DNA from: Elusimicrobiota bacterium
GTDB taxonomy: Bacteria; Elusimicrobiota; Elusimicrobia; UBA1565
DNA length: 16,733 nt
Assembly (NCBI GenBank): GCA_003450735.1
Contig: DMEZ01000035.1
Span: 5,846 to 22,578, forward strand
Reading direction: 5' to 3'
This document shows positions 1-7,165 of the stretch, piece by piece. The translations under genes were made by a program, and so were the position numbers. A model generated the notes under the pieces. It did no database searches and was not told where the DNA came from. It worked only from the letters and a program-made list of their open reading frames with translations. Position 1 is the first letter of the stretch. Each line of letters begins with the position of its first letter.

Positions 1-1130
1 TCAAGACCATCGGCGACGCCTTCCTCATGGTCTTCGAGAGCCCCACCGACGCGGTGCTCGCCGGGATCGCCGTCCAGGACGCGCTCCGGGAGCACAACGA
101 GGGCGAGGCCGAGGACGACCGCATCGAGATCCGCGTGGCCATCAACTCCGGCGAGGTCAACCTCATCGAGAACGACGTGTACGGCGAGGCGGTCAACATC
201 ACCGCGCGCATCGAGAGCATCGCCCAGGCCGGCGAGGTGTTCTTCACCGAGGCCGTCTATCTCTCCATGAACAAGACCGAAGTCCCCTCCAGCGAGGTGG
301 GCCTGCTCCAGCTCAAGGGCATCCCGGAGAAGGTGCGCGTCTACAAGGTCAAGCGCGAGCGCCCGGTGGAGGGCGTCGTGGAGACCGCGGCCCAGGCCAA
401 GGGCCGCATCCTGGACTTCGGCCGCAAGCTCGCGGGAGCGGCGCCGCTCGAAGCCTCGGAGAAGGCCGCGTCGGCTGGACGCAAGCCGAAGATCTCCAGC
501 CGCGCGCTCGCCCTGGTCATCGACTTCATCGTCTGCTCCATCCTCGTCGGGATGCTGTTCACGCGGGAATCCGGGAGCGTCCGCGTCCACAAGTCCCTGA
601 AGTCCAAGACGGCGGAGTCCGTGGATGCTCGGGGAAAGGTCGAGTTCACCGAGAAGGGCATGCGCATCCGGGGCGAGGGCAAGACCGTGGACATCGGCGA
701 GAACGGGATCGCGGTCAGCGGCGACGCGAAGAGGCCCCGCAAGGAGGTCCAGGTCCGGGTCGACGGCGAGAGCATCAGCATCGACGAGGAGGATGCGGAC
801 CTGTCCGAGGACGACGGGAAGTGGCACGTCAGGAAGGAGACCCGGCGGCGCAGCGTCGCCTTCCCCATGTTCTGGCTCTTCTACAACACCCTCTTCCTCG
901 GGCTCTGGGCCGCCACGCCGGGCAAGCACGTCATGAAGCTGCGCGTGGTCCAGGTCAACGGCCTGCGCCTGGAGTGGAAGCACGCCTTCACGCGCGCGCT
1001 GGTCTCCCTCCTCTCGGGCTACGCCGTCCTCATCGGCTACCTTTGGGCCAAGTGGGAGAAGGACCAGCGGACCTGGCACGACCTGCTCGCGCAGACCGTG
1101 GTGATCCCGGCGGAGCCCCCGGCCGCCTGA
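1..1130 (+). CDS. Class III adenylate/guanylate cyclase fused to RDD membrane domain (5' partial)
   Basis: The coding frame is already open at base 3, so the N-terminus lies outside the window; the ATG at 27 is internal. Bases 3-29 encode KTIGDAFLM, a class III cyclase core motif with the substrate-selecting Lys and a metal-binding Asp. Counting from the Met at base 27, D50 (NDVYG) is the second base-selecting position and N57/R61 (NITAR) are the transition-state pair. Lys plus Asp favours ATP as substrate, giving cAMP. After the cyclase (to about residue 110) and a linker comes an RDD domain: TM1 about 158-178 with R159 and D166, TM2 about 279-296 followed by ATPGK, and TM3 about 322-342. 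About 100 polar, highly charged residues (179-278) interrupt TM1 and TM2, where RDD proteins normally have a short loop. The C-terminus is intact. Cyclase and RDD calls are firm; the membrane domain's role is unknown. Confidence 0.88.
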   Translation, partial: KTIGDAFLMVFESPTDAVLAGIAVQDALREHNEGEAEDDRIEIRVAINSGEVNLIENDVYGEAVNITARIESIAQAGEVFFTEAVYLSMNKTEVPSSEVGLLQLKGIPEKVRVYKVKRERPVEGVVETAAQAKGRILDFGRKLAGAAPLEASEKAASAGRKPKISSRALALVIDFIVCSILVGMLFTRESGSVRVHKSLKSKTAESVDARGKVEFTEKGMRIRGEGKTVDIGENGIAVSGDAKRPRKEVQVRVDGESISIDEEDADLSEDDGKWHVRKETRRRSVAFPMFWLFYNTLFLGLWAATPGKHVMKLRVVQVNGLRLEWKHAFTRALVSLLSGYAVLIGYLWAKWEKDQRTWHDLLAQTVVIPAEPPAA

Positions 1131-1139
1131 CGGGTCGCC

Positions 1140-1439
1140 TTAGAGGAAGCGGGACGCCACGCCCGCGGGCAGGGTGAAGATCGGGCCGACGTTCTTCACC
1201 CCGATCATCTGCCTGTACGCCAGGTTGAGGCTGAGCCACGGGGTGAGATGGACGCTGAGGCCCGCGCCGACGAGGGGCATGGTCCGCCGGAGGTTCTCGT
1301 CGAAGACGGGGGTCGTGTTGATGAAGACCTGGTTGTAGATCTCCCGATGGACCTGCGGGCTCGGTTCGAGGCCGACGTGCCCGTCTCCACGACGACGATC
1401 TCCGAGCTCAAGGTCGGGGATCCCGAAATCCGCCGGCCC
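1140..1439 (-). pseudogene. 3' remnant of an outer-membrane β-barrel protein gene
   Basis: Read on the minus strand, the frame ending in TAA at 1142-1140 encodes a C-terminus typical of outer-membrane barrels: alternating hydrophobic strands such as LSVHLTPWLSLNLAYRQM, ending in ...VASRFL. From about 1365 down to 1140 nearly every codon in this frame ends in G or C, which marks it as formerly coding. Between about 1366 and 1439 that bias moves to another minus frame (reading SSEIVVVETGTS), which suggests a frameshift near 1345-1365. No suitable start codon or signal peptide exists, because the sensor-kinase stop codon lies immediately upstream in the same frame. I read it as a decayed, 5'-truncated gene convergent with the cyclase-RDD gene. 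A readthrough extension of the kinase is less likely. The exact family cannot be named. Confidence 0.6.
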
Positions 1440-3635
1440 TCACCGCACCGGCACCCGGCGGCTCTCGGCGGACTCCAGCACCGCATCCAGCGCTTCCATC
1501 AATTCGTCGACCTTGATCGGCTTGGTGAGATATCGGAAGAATCCCGCCTTCAGGCCTTTCTTGATGTCGCTCGGGATGGCGTTGGCGCTGATGGCCAGCA
1601 CCGGGATGTGCGCGGTCGCCGGATCCTCGCGCAGGATCTTCAGCGCTTCGATGCCGCTCATCCCGGGCAGATGGATGTCCATCAGGATCACTTCCGGCTG
1701 GCGGGCGCGGGCAAGTTCGATGCCGCGCTTCCCGTCCCCTGCGCTCAGCAGGCGCATGTCGGAGCGCCGCGCGATGAGCTTCTCGACCAGCTTCAGATTG
1801 GCCGGGTTGTCCTCCACGTAAAGCAGGGTGTGCGTCGGCGCGCCGGACCGGAGCCGCGACTGCGCCTCTGCCGCGGGCTCGGCCGCCTCGGCCGCCGGCG
1901 GCGGCGCGGCCGCCGAGCCCAGCTCGAACCAGAAAGCGCTCCCGGACCCGACGGCGCTCTCCACGCCGATCGCGCCCCCCATCAGCTCGACCAGCCGCTT
2001 GCTCATCATGAGGCCGATCCCCGTGCCTTCCTCGGCGCTGCCCTCCTTCCCGAGGCGGTTGAACGGCTGAAAGAGCAGCGCCAGCTGATCCGGAGGCAGC
2101 CCCGCGCCGGTGTCTCTGACGCTGACGCGGGTGTGTCCCGGGGCGCTCGCTGACCATTCAACGACGACCGTTCCCCCTGGCCGGTTGTATTTGACTGCGT
2201 TGGAGAGGAGGTTGGCGAGGACCTGCTTGAGCCGGGTCCGGTCCGCCAGGAGGAAGCACGGGGCGTCGAACCGGGGGAAGGTCAGCCGGATGCCGCGCTT
2301 CTTCCCCGCCGCTTCGATCATGGCCTGGCATTCGTCCAGGACTTCGGCGAGCGACACCGGCTCCAGCGAGATCGTCAGTTTCCCGGAATCGACCGCCGCG
2401 AGATCGAGGATCTCGTTGATCAGCTCCAGCAGGTACCATCCCGCGTGAAGGATCTGGTCGATGCTCTCCTTCTGCGGGGGGGTCGGCGGCGGAGATTCGG
2501 TGTCCAGCAGCTGAGCGAAGCCGAGGATCGCGTTGAGCGGGGAGCGCAGCTCATGGCTCATGCTGGAAAGGAAATCCGATTTGGCGAGGTTGGCCTTCTC
2601 CGCCGCGGACTTGGCGCTCTCCAGCTCGGCATTCTGATCCTGCAGCGCCTGAGCCAGGCGCTTGTGCTCGGTATTGTCCGTGCCGATCAGCAGATAGCCG
2701 ATGATCCCGCCTCGGGCGTCGCGCAGCGCCGTGACCGACATGTTGGCCGGGAAGCGGCTGCCGTCCTTGCGGATATAGGTCCATTCGCAGAGGTCCTCGA
2801 TCCCGCGCGAAGCCTTGAAGGCCAGCGCCTCGAAGTCCGGCCTGACCCCGGTCGCGAACTCCAGGCTCAGCGCCTTGGCGCGCGCGGCCAATTCCTGCGG
2901 GTCGGAGAGGTCGGCCGGAGTACGCTTGGCGACGACGTCGGCGGCCGCATAGCCCAGCATGCGCATGGAGCCGACGTTGAATATCTGGATCACGCCCTTC
3001 TCGTCGGTGGCGATGCTCGAGAAGTTGGCGCTGTTGAGGATCGCGTTCCGCAAGGCCTCGGAGCGGATCTTCTCGAGGATCGTCTGGGACGAGCGCTCCT
3101 TGAAGGCGATCCGCATCGTGAAGGCCGCGGACATCGCCAGCACTCCCAGCTCGATGAAGTATTGGAGGATCTGCCCTGGAGCCATCTCCCAGATCGATAC
3201 GATGTAGAAATAGGCGAGGAAGGCCGCGGAGGCCGTGAGCGTCACGAGCACGTGCCGCAATTCCAGGTAAAGGCAGGCGGTGAAGATCGGCAGCAGGTAC
3301 ATCGGCCAGAAGTACGACTCGTAGCCGCCTGACTGGGACAGGATGAGGGTGATGAGGAGGACGTTCACCGCGATCGAGACCAGCGGGATGTATCGGTGCC
3401 GGTTGTAGCGCTTGATGAGGCTGTGATAGGCCAGGTTGAACCCGAAAAGGGCCGCGAAGACCCAGAGCACGTCCGGGTAGTGGATGAGGGGGTTGCCGCG
3501 GCTCAAGATGGCGATGATCCCCATCATCAGCGAGAAGATGATCTCTTCATAGCGGAACGACTTGGGGTAGACCACGGCTGCGGAGGTCTTCGGGCCTGCG
3601 GGTTCTCCGTCCATAGCGCCTGGCTCTGAGTTCAT
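1440..3635 (-). CDS. Membrane hybrid sensor histidine kinase (TM-PAS-HisKA-HATPase-REC)
   Basis: This 731-residue hybrid kinase senses an unknown signal, autophosphorylates and passes phosphate to its own receiver. A hydrophobic N-terminal block (about 28-176) holds roughly six membrane helices with almost no periplasmic domain, so sensing is probably in or near the membrane. A PAS domain spans about 195-325, ending in GYLLIGTDNTEHKRL. HisKA carries the phospho-accepting H361 in SHELRSPLN. The ATPase domain has the N box (LANLLSNAVKYN, N475/N479), G1 (DTGAGL, 508-513) and G2 (GTGIGL, 537-542). After an Ala/Pro-rich linker (573-600) the receiver (602-722) has E608/D609, phospho-acceptor D653, S683 and K705, all intact. 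There is no output domain. A GGAAGGA box (3648-3654) precedes the ATG at 3635 by 12 nt, slightly far; ATG 3614 is an alternative. It is divergent from the receiver-tagged GspE ATPase, its likely partner. Confidence 0.93.
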   Translation of the reverse strand: MNSEPGAMDGEPAGPKTSAAVVYPKSFRYEEIIFSLMMGIIAILSRGNPLIHYPDVLWVFAALFGFNLAYHSLIKRYNRHRYIPLVSIAVNVLLITLILSQSGGYESYFWPMYLLPIFTACLYLELRHVLVTLTASAAFLAYFYIVSIWEMAPGQILQYFIELGVLAMSAAFTMRIAFKERSSQTILEKIRSEALRNAILNSANFSSIATDEKGVIQIFNVGSMRMLGYAAADVVAKRTPADLSDPQELAARAKALSLEFATGVRPDFEALAFKASRGIEDLCEWTYIRKDGSRFPANMSVTALRDARGGIIGYLLIGTDNTEHKRLAQALQDQNAELESAKSAAEKANLAKSDFLSSMSHELRSPLNAILGFAQLLDTESPPPTPPQKESIDQILHAGWYLLELINEILDLAAVDSGKLTISLEPVSLAEVLDECQAMIEAAGKKRGIRLTFPRFDAPCFLLADRTRLKQVLANLLSNAVKYNRPGGTVVVEWSASAPGHTRVSVRDTGAGLPPDQLALLFQPFNRLGKEGSAEEGTGIGLMMSKRLVELMGGAIGVESAVGSGSAFWFELGSAAAPPPAAEAAEPAAEAQSRLRSGAPTHTLLYVEDNPANLKLVEKLIARRSDMRLLSAGDGKRGIELARARQPEVILMDIHLPGMSGIEALKILREDPATAHIPVLAISANAIPSDIKKGLKAGFFRYLTKPIKVDELMEALDAVLESAESRRVPVR

Positions 3636-3636
3636 C

Positions 3637-3785
3637 TCGATAGACTATCCTTCCAGCGCCTCGTCCCGCAATGCGGAGTACTACTCGGGAGGGAGAGTAG
3701 GATTCCAGAGCAGCGGGAACCTTACCTATCGCCGCGCGTACAACTCCGCATGGCGGCCGAGGGCGAGGGACGGGTATCCTATCGA
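3637..3785 (+). promoter_or_regulatory. Candidate structured leader RNA upstream of the GspE-receiver gene
   Basis: The gap between the two divergent genes contains nested complementary arms. An outer 7-bp pair joins 3637-3643 (TCGATAG) to 3779-3785 (CTATCGA). Inside it, 3666-3679 pairs with 3743-3756 over 14 bp with one A·G mismatch (core ATGCGGAGT/ACTCCGCAT). This second helix encloses a 6-bp hairpin (CTACTC 3681-3686/GAGTAG 3695-3700, 8-nt loop) and a short helix (GCGG 3713-3716/CCGC 3732-3735), giving a three-way junction. A strong terminator follows 27 nt later on the same strand, then the ribosome site of the ATPase gene. That arrangement suits a terminator-controlled leader or a short stand-alone RNA. 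I do not recognise a known riboswitch class. The pairings were found by eye and no folding energy was computed. Confidence 0.35.
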
Positions 3786-3812
3786 CAAGGACGCGGACCC
3801 GGGACCCCGGGA

Positions 3813-3842
3813 GCAGGGGGGCCATGGGCCCCCCTGCCTTTT
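3813..3842 (+). terminator. Intrinsic terminator-like hairpin in the leader of the GspE-receiver gene
   Basis: A perfect 11-bp stem, GCAGGGGGGCC (3813-3823) with GGCCCCCCTGC (3827-3837), has a 3-nt ATG loop and is followed by CTTTT (3838-3842). The T tract is only on the plus-strand side, so it stops rightward transcription. No plus-strand protein gene lies upstream. The terminated transcript must therefore be a short RNA or an attenuated leader of the ATPase gene, whose start is 38 nt downstream. Confidence 0.7.
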
Positions 3843-3870
3843 CGCGCGGATGGGGCGGGAGATCGAGTCC

Positions 3871-3876
3871 GGAGAG
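3871..3876 (+). promoter_or_regulatory. Ribosome binding site fixing the start of the GspE-receiver gene
   Basis: GGAGAG lies 4 nt upstream of the ATG at 3881. It supports that start over the longer reading from the ATG at 3824, which sits in the loop of the terminator hairpin and would add 19 residues with no resemblance to the family. Confidence 0.6.
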
Positions 3877-3880
3877 GCGC

Positions 3881-6067
3881 ATGGCGTTCAAGGACGAGTG
3901 GCTCATCCATAAGGTCACCGGTCTGCTGGGCATCACGAACGGGCAGATCACGGCATTCCGGTTCCAGCGGCAGCAGTATCTGGCCGATGCGCTGGTCGCA
4001 GGCGGCTGCACGACGGAAGGGGCCCTGCATGCGGCCGTTTCCAAGGCCGAGCATGTCGGCATCCACGATTCCGTCGACAAGATCGACAAGCTTGCGATCT
4101 CGCTCGTTCCCGAGAGGATCTGCCACCGCCACGCCCTGATCCCGCTCCGCCTCCAAGACGGCTCGATCGAGGTCGCGATGGCCAATCCGCTGGATCTCAA
4201 CGCGCTGGAGGATCTTCAGGCGGTGAGCGGACGCGTCCCCATCCCGCTCTACTGCATGCCCCGGCGGATCGCCGCCCTCATCTCGGAATACTACGATCCC
4301 GATGCCTTGGTGTACGATCTCCTGACGAAGCTGGACACGACGGTGAAGGTGGAGATCATCGGCGTGGCGCACCGCGAGAAGATGGTCGACGAGATCGTGC
4401 GCATGCCCATCATCAAGCTGGTGGACGCGTTGGTGTGCCAGGCGGTGAAGATGCGCGCTTCGGACATCCACTTGGAGCATGAGGAGCACGCCACCGCGCT
4501 CAGGTTCCGCATCGACGGCAATCTGCGCAACATCCTCAGCCTCCCGCACGGCGCCACCGTCGACTCCGTCGTCTCGCGCATCAAGATCATGGCCGATCTC
4601 AACATCGCCGAGCACCGGCGCCCGCAGGATGGCCGGGCGCGGCTGCGCGTGGGGGCCGTCGAATACGGGCTCCGGGTCTCGACGCTTCCGACCACGTATG
4701 GGGAAACGGTGGTGCTGCGCATCCTGGACCCGAACTCCTCCAACGTCTCTCTGGACAAACTGGGCATCATGCCGGACATCGTCGGACGCCTGGAGGTCAT
4801 CCTGAAATCAGCCCAGGGGATCATCCTGTTCACCGGGCCGACGGGCGCCGGCAAGACCACCACGCTCTGCTCCATCCTCAACAGCCTGAAGGCCAGCGAC
4901 ACCAATATCGTCACCGTGGAAGACCCCATCGAGTACCGGCTGGAAGGCGTCAACCAAGTGCAGGTCGAGGAGAAGTCCGGCCTGAGCTTCTCGTCCGTCC
5001 TGCGCTCGGTGCTCCGCCAAGACCCCGACATCATCATGGTGGGCGAGATCCGCGACAGCGAGACCGCCGACATCGCCTTTCAGGCGGCGCTCACCGGACA
5101 CTTCGTCCTGACCACGCTCCACACCAACGACACCACATCCTCCATCACCCGCCTGGTGGACATGGGGGTCAAGCGCTTCAAGATCGCTCCCGGGCTGCGG
5201 GCGATCACGGCTCAGCGGCTCGTGAGGCGGTTATGCGCGGCGTGCAAGGAGCCTGTGCCGCCGGCGGAGGCCGATCCGCGCGTGCTCGACGCGCTGCGGG
5301 AGTGCGGCCATGAGCCCCGCTATTTCCGCGCCAAAGGCTGCGCCGCGTGCGATTCGACCGGTTATTCCGGACGGATGCTGCTCCTCGAATATCTTGAAGT
5401 CGACGAGGAGCTGCGCAAACGGATCACCGCTGGAGACGAAGAGGCCGCTCTCCGGCAGTTCGCTTTGAGGTCCGGAGCGCTGCATTCGCTCATGAAGGAC
5501 GCCCTTTGGCACCTGTCTCAAGGGGACACCTCCGCCGCGGAGATCCTCCCGCACTGTCCCCTGGACGCGCCCGTTCCGCCTCCAGCGAAGCCCGCGGCCG
5601 CGCCCCCGCCCTCAGGCCGGGCCCCCGTGCCTTCGGTCATCGGACACGAGCCGGTGAAGGCGGCCCCGGCGGCGCCCGCACCCCCCCCAAGCGCGGGTCG
5701 ACGCATCCTCATCGCTGACGATGACGGCACCACCCGGACCATGCTCCGCTCCCTGTTGGAGAGCCACGGCTTCCGGGTGGAAGAGGCTCGTGACGGGGTC
5801 GAGGCTTTGGCGCAGATCGCGAAGAGTCCTCCGGATCTCCTGCTCGTCGACCTCATGATGCCGAACTTGGATGGCTACGGCGTCATCCGCGCGCTGCGAA
5901 AAGACCCGGGGTTGAGGCTGCCGATCATCATGCTGACCTGCAACGCCGAAGAAAAGAACCAGGAGGAAGCCATCAACCTCGGCGCGGACGACTACATCAT
6001 GAAGCCGTTCAGGCACCCGGCTTTCTTGGCGCGGATCAGTGCGGTCTTTCGGCGGCTGGAGCGGTAG
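3881..6067 (+). CDS. GspE/PilB-type secretion/pilus assembly ATPase with C-terminal receiver domain
   Basis: This 728-residue protein belongs to the hexameric ATPases that power type II secretion or type IV pilus assembly at the cytoplasmic face of the inner membrane. An N-terminal MshEN-like domain (about 20-137) is poorly conserved in its first half. The ATPase core carries RRPQDGR (246-252), Walker A GPTGAGKTT (319-327), the Asp box (VEDPIEY, 346-352), Walker B (IIMVGEIRD, 384-392) and the His box (TLHTND, 412-417). A zinc tetracysteine is complete: C452, C455, C487 and C490. After a Pro/Ala linker (about 561-605) comes a receiver with D613/D614, phospho-acceptor D657, T686 and K708, all intact. 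The core is full length, so the receiver is an addition. No pilin, GspF/PilC or secretin gene is nearby, so which machine it drives is unknown. Phosphorylation by the divergent hybrid kinase is inferred from position. Confidence 0.93.
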   Translation: MAFKDEWLIHKVTGLLGITNGQITAFRFQRQQYLADALVAGGCTTEGALHAAVSKAEHVGIHDSVDKIDKLAISLVPERICHRHALIPLRLQDGSIEVAMANPLDLNALEDLQAVSGRVPIPLYCMPRRIAALISEYYDPDALVYDLLTKLDTTVKVEIIGVAHREKMVDEIVRMPIIKLVDALVCQAVKMRASDIHLEHEEHATALRFRIDGNLRNILSLPHGATVDSVVSRIKIMADLNIAEHRRPQDGRARLRVGAVEYGLRVSTLPTTYGETVVLRILDPNSSNVSLDKLGIMPDIVGRLEVILKSAQGIILFTGPTGAGKTTTLCSILNSLKASDTNIVTVEDPIEYRLEGVNQVQVEEKSGLSFSSVLRSVLRQDPDIIMVGEIRDSETADIAFQAALTGHFVLTTLHTNDTTSSITRLVDMGVKRFKIAPGLRAITAQRLVRRLCAACKEPVPPAEADPRVLDALRECGHEPRYFRAKGCAACDSTGYSGRMLLLEYLEVDEELRKRITAGDEEAALRQFALRSGALHSLMKDALWHLSQGDTSAAEILPHCPLDAPVPPPAKPAAAPPPSGRAPVPSVIGHEPVKAAPAAPAPPPSAGRRILIADDDGTTRTMLRSLLESHGFRVEEARDGVEALAQIAKSPPDLLLVDLMMPNLDGYGVIRALRKDPGLRLPIIMLTCNAEEKNQEEAINLGADDYIMKPFRHPAFLARISAVFRRLER

Positions 6068-6127
6068 AGGCGGACGTCGAAGCGCTCAGCGCCCCCAACG
6101 GAATGGCGCGCGGCGGCCTTGCCCGTC

Positions 6128-7165
6128 TTAAATCTCCGGCTTCTCTCCGATAAGCTTCGCCGCTTCCTGCCGTTTGTCCTCGGGCAGGAAGGAGCCTTCC
6201 ACCGCGCAGCGGTTGGCGAGCCTCAGGTCGTCCATCGTCAACCCCATCCTGTCGACGGCGAGCCCGTATTCCTTGTTGAGGTCGGTGTCCAGCAGGTCGG
6301 GGTCGTCGGCCCCGATGGAGGCCCGCACGCCCAGCTTGAGGAACTTGGGAAGGGGGTGGGTCTCGAGGGAAGGGACGGAGTGCGTCAGGTAGTTGCTCCA
6401 GGGGTTCGTCTCGATGGTGACGCCCTCGGCCTTGATCCTTCCCAGCGTCCTGCCCGAAGGGTCTTCCACGGCGCGGACGCCATGCCCGATCCGGCGGGGC
6501 TTTAAGAGCTCCAACGTCTGCAGCACCGACTCCCAGCCGGCTTCCTCGCCCGAGTGGACCGTCAGCGGGATGCCCGCCTCCCGCAGCCTGGCCGCCAAGC
6601 CTGCGTAGAGCGAGGGCGGGTACGCCGACTCGCTGTCGGCCAGGTCGAAGCCGATGACGCGGCCCTTGTTGCGGAGGGCGAACTCGGCGGTCTTCTGCGC
6701 GGACTCCATGCCGAAGCTGCGCGAGGCGATGAGGATGAGGCCTCCGCAGAAGGCGTGCGTCTTCTCGAAGCGCTCCAGGGTCGAATGGATCCGGTCGAAA
6801 GCCTCCTGCCAGTCCAGGTTCTTGCCCTTCAGCATGAAGTCCGGGCTGTAGCGCAGCTCGAGCAGGCGGATGTTCTCCTCCGAATAGGCGCGCTCGAGCA
6901 GTTCCCAGACGAGCTCCTCGATGGCCTCCAGGGAGACGAACACCGACTGAGCGATGGAGAACATCCGAAGGACTTCTTCCAGCGACTTCATCGGCGCACG
7001 AAGGCGCACGAGCTTGTCCAGCTCGGCTTCGTCGAAGGTCGGGAGGGGGAGCTTGTGCTTCTTCGCGATGCGCAGGATGGTCGGCGCCCGCACGCAGCCC
7101 TCGATGTGCCGGTGGAGCTCCGCCTTGGGCAGGCTCTGGATATCAGGCCGGCTTGGGGGGCTCAT
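6128..7165 (-). CDS. Adenosine deaminase-family amidohydrolase
   Basis: This 345-residue enzyme is a metal-dependent deaminase of the adenosine/AMP deaminase family. The metal site and catalytic residues are present: H18 and H20 in ELHRHIEG, H204 and E207 in VHSGEE, H228 in RIGHGVR, and D287/D288 in GADDP. The substrate loops (NPWSN, 254-258) follow the family plan but are not identical to classical adenosine deaminases. Adenosine, adenine or a modified nucleoside such as aminodeoxyfutalosine are all possible, so I give no gene symbol. The ATG at 7165 lies inside the radical SAM gene upstream, overlapping it by 23 bp without a clear ribosome site of its own. Translation is therefore probably coupled. 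It ends convergently, 60 bp from the ATPase gene. Confidence 0.85.
   Translation of the reverse strand: MSPPSRPDIQSLPKAELHRHIEGCVRAPTILRIAKKHKLPLPTFDEAELDKLVRLRAPMKSLEEVLRMFSIAQSVFVSLEAIEELVWELLERAYSEENIRLLELRYSPDFMLKGKNLDWQEAFDRIHSTLERFEKTHAFCGGLILIASRSFGMESAQKTAEFALRNKGRVIGFDLADSESAYPPSLYAGLAARLREAGIPLTVHSGEEAGWESVLQTLELLKPRRIGHGVRAVEDPSGRTLGRIKAEGVTIETNPWSNYLTHSVPSLETHPLPKFLKLGVRASIGADDPDLLDTDLNKEYGLAVDRMGLTMDDLRLANRCAVEGSFLPEDKRQEAAKLIGEKPEI

Noticed and set aside
1140..1442. Stop-codon readthrough adding a β-barrel tail to the sensor kinase
   Set aside because: The two frames coincide, but a receiver ending in the cytoplasm has no use for an outer-membrane barrel strand, and the coding bias changes frame in between. 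A pseudogene remnant is simpler.
2445..3332. A 295-codon plus-strand open frame opposite the sensor kinase
   Set aside because: The opposite strand carries a complete kinase with all motifs; this frame is rich in Arg/Gly/Leu/Glu without a domain and is a codon-bias shadow.
3666..3756. Integron attC or other recombination site, suggested by the long imperfect inverted repeat
   Set aside because: No GTTRRRY/RYYYAAC ends, no integrase gene and no cassette array nearby.
3637..3785. c-di-GMP riboswitch (GEMM) in front of the secretion ATPase
   Set aside because: The functional context is tempting, but I cannot find the conserved GEMM internal sequences (for example the GCAAA-type loop) or the type II pseudoknot motifs on either strand.
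3824..3880. An earlier ATG start for the GspE-receiver gene
   Set aside because: That ATG is the loop of the terminator hairpin and has no ribosome site; GGAGAG before ATG 3881 is much better.
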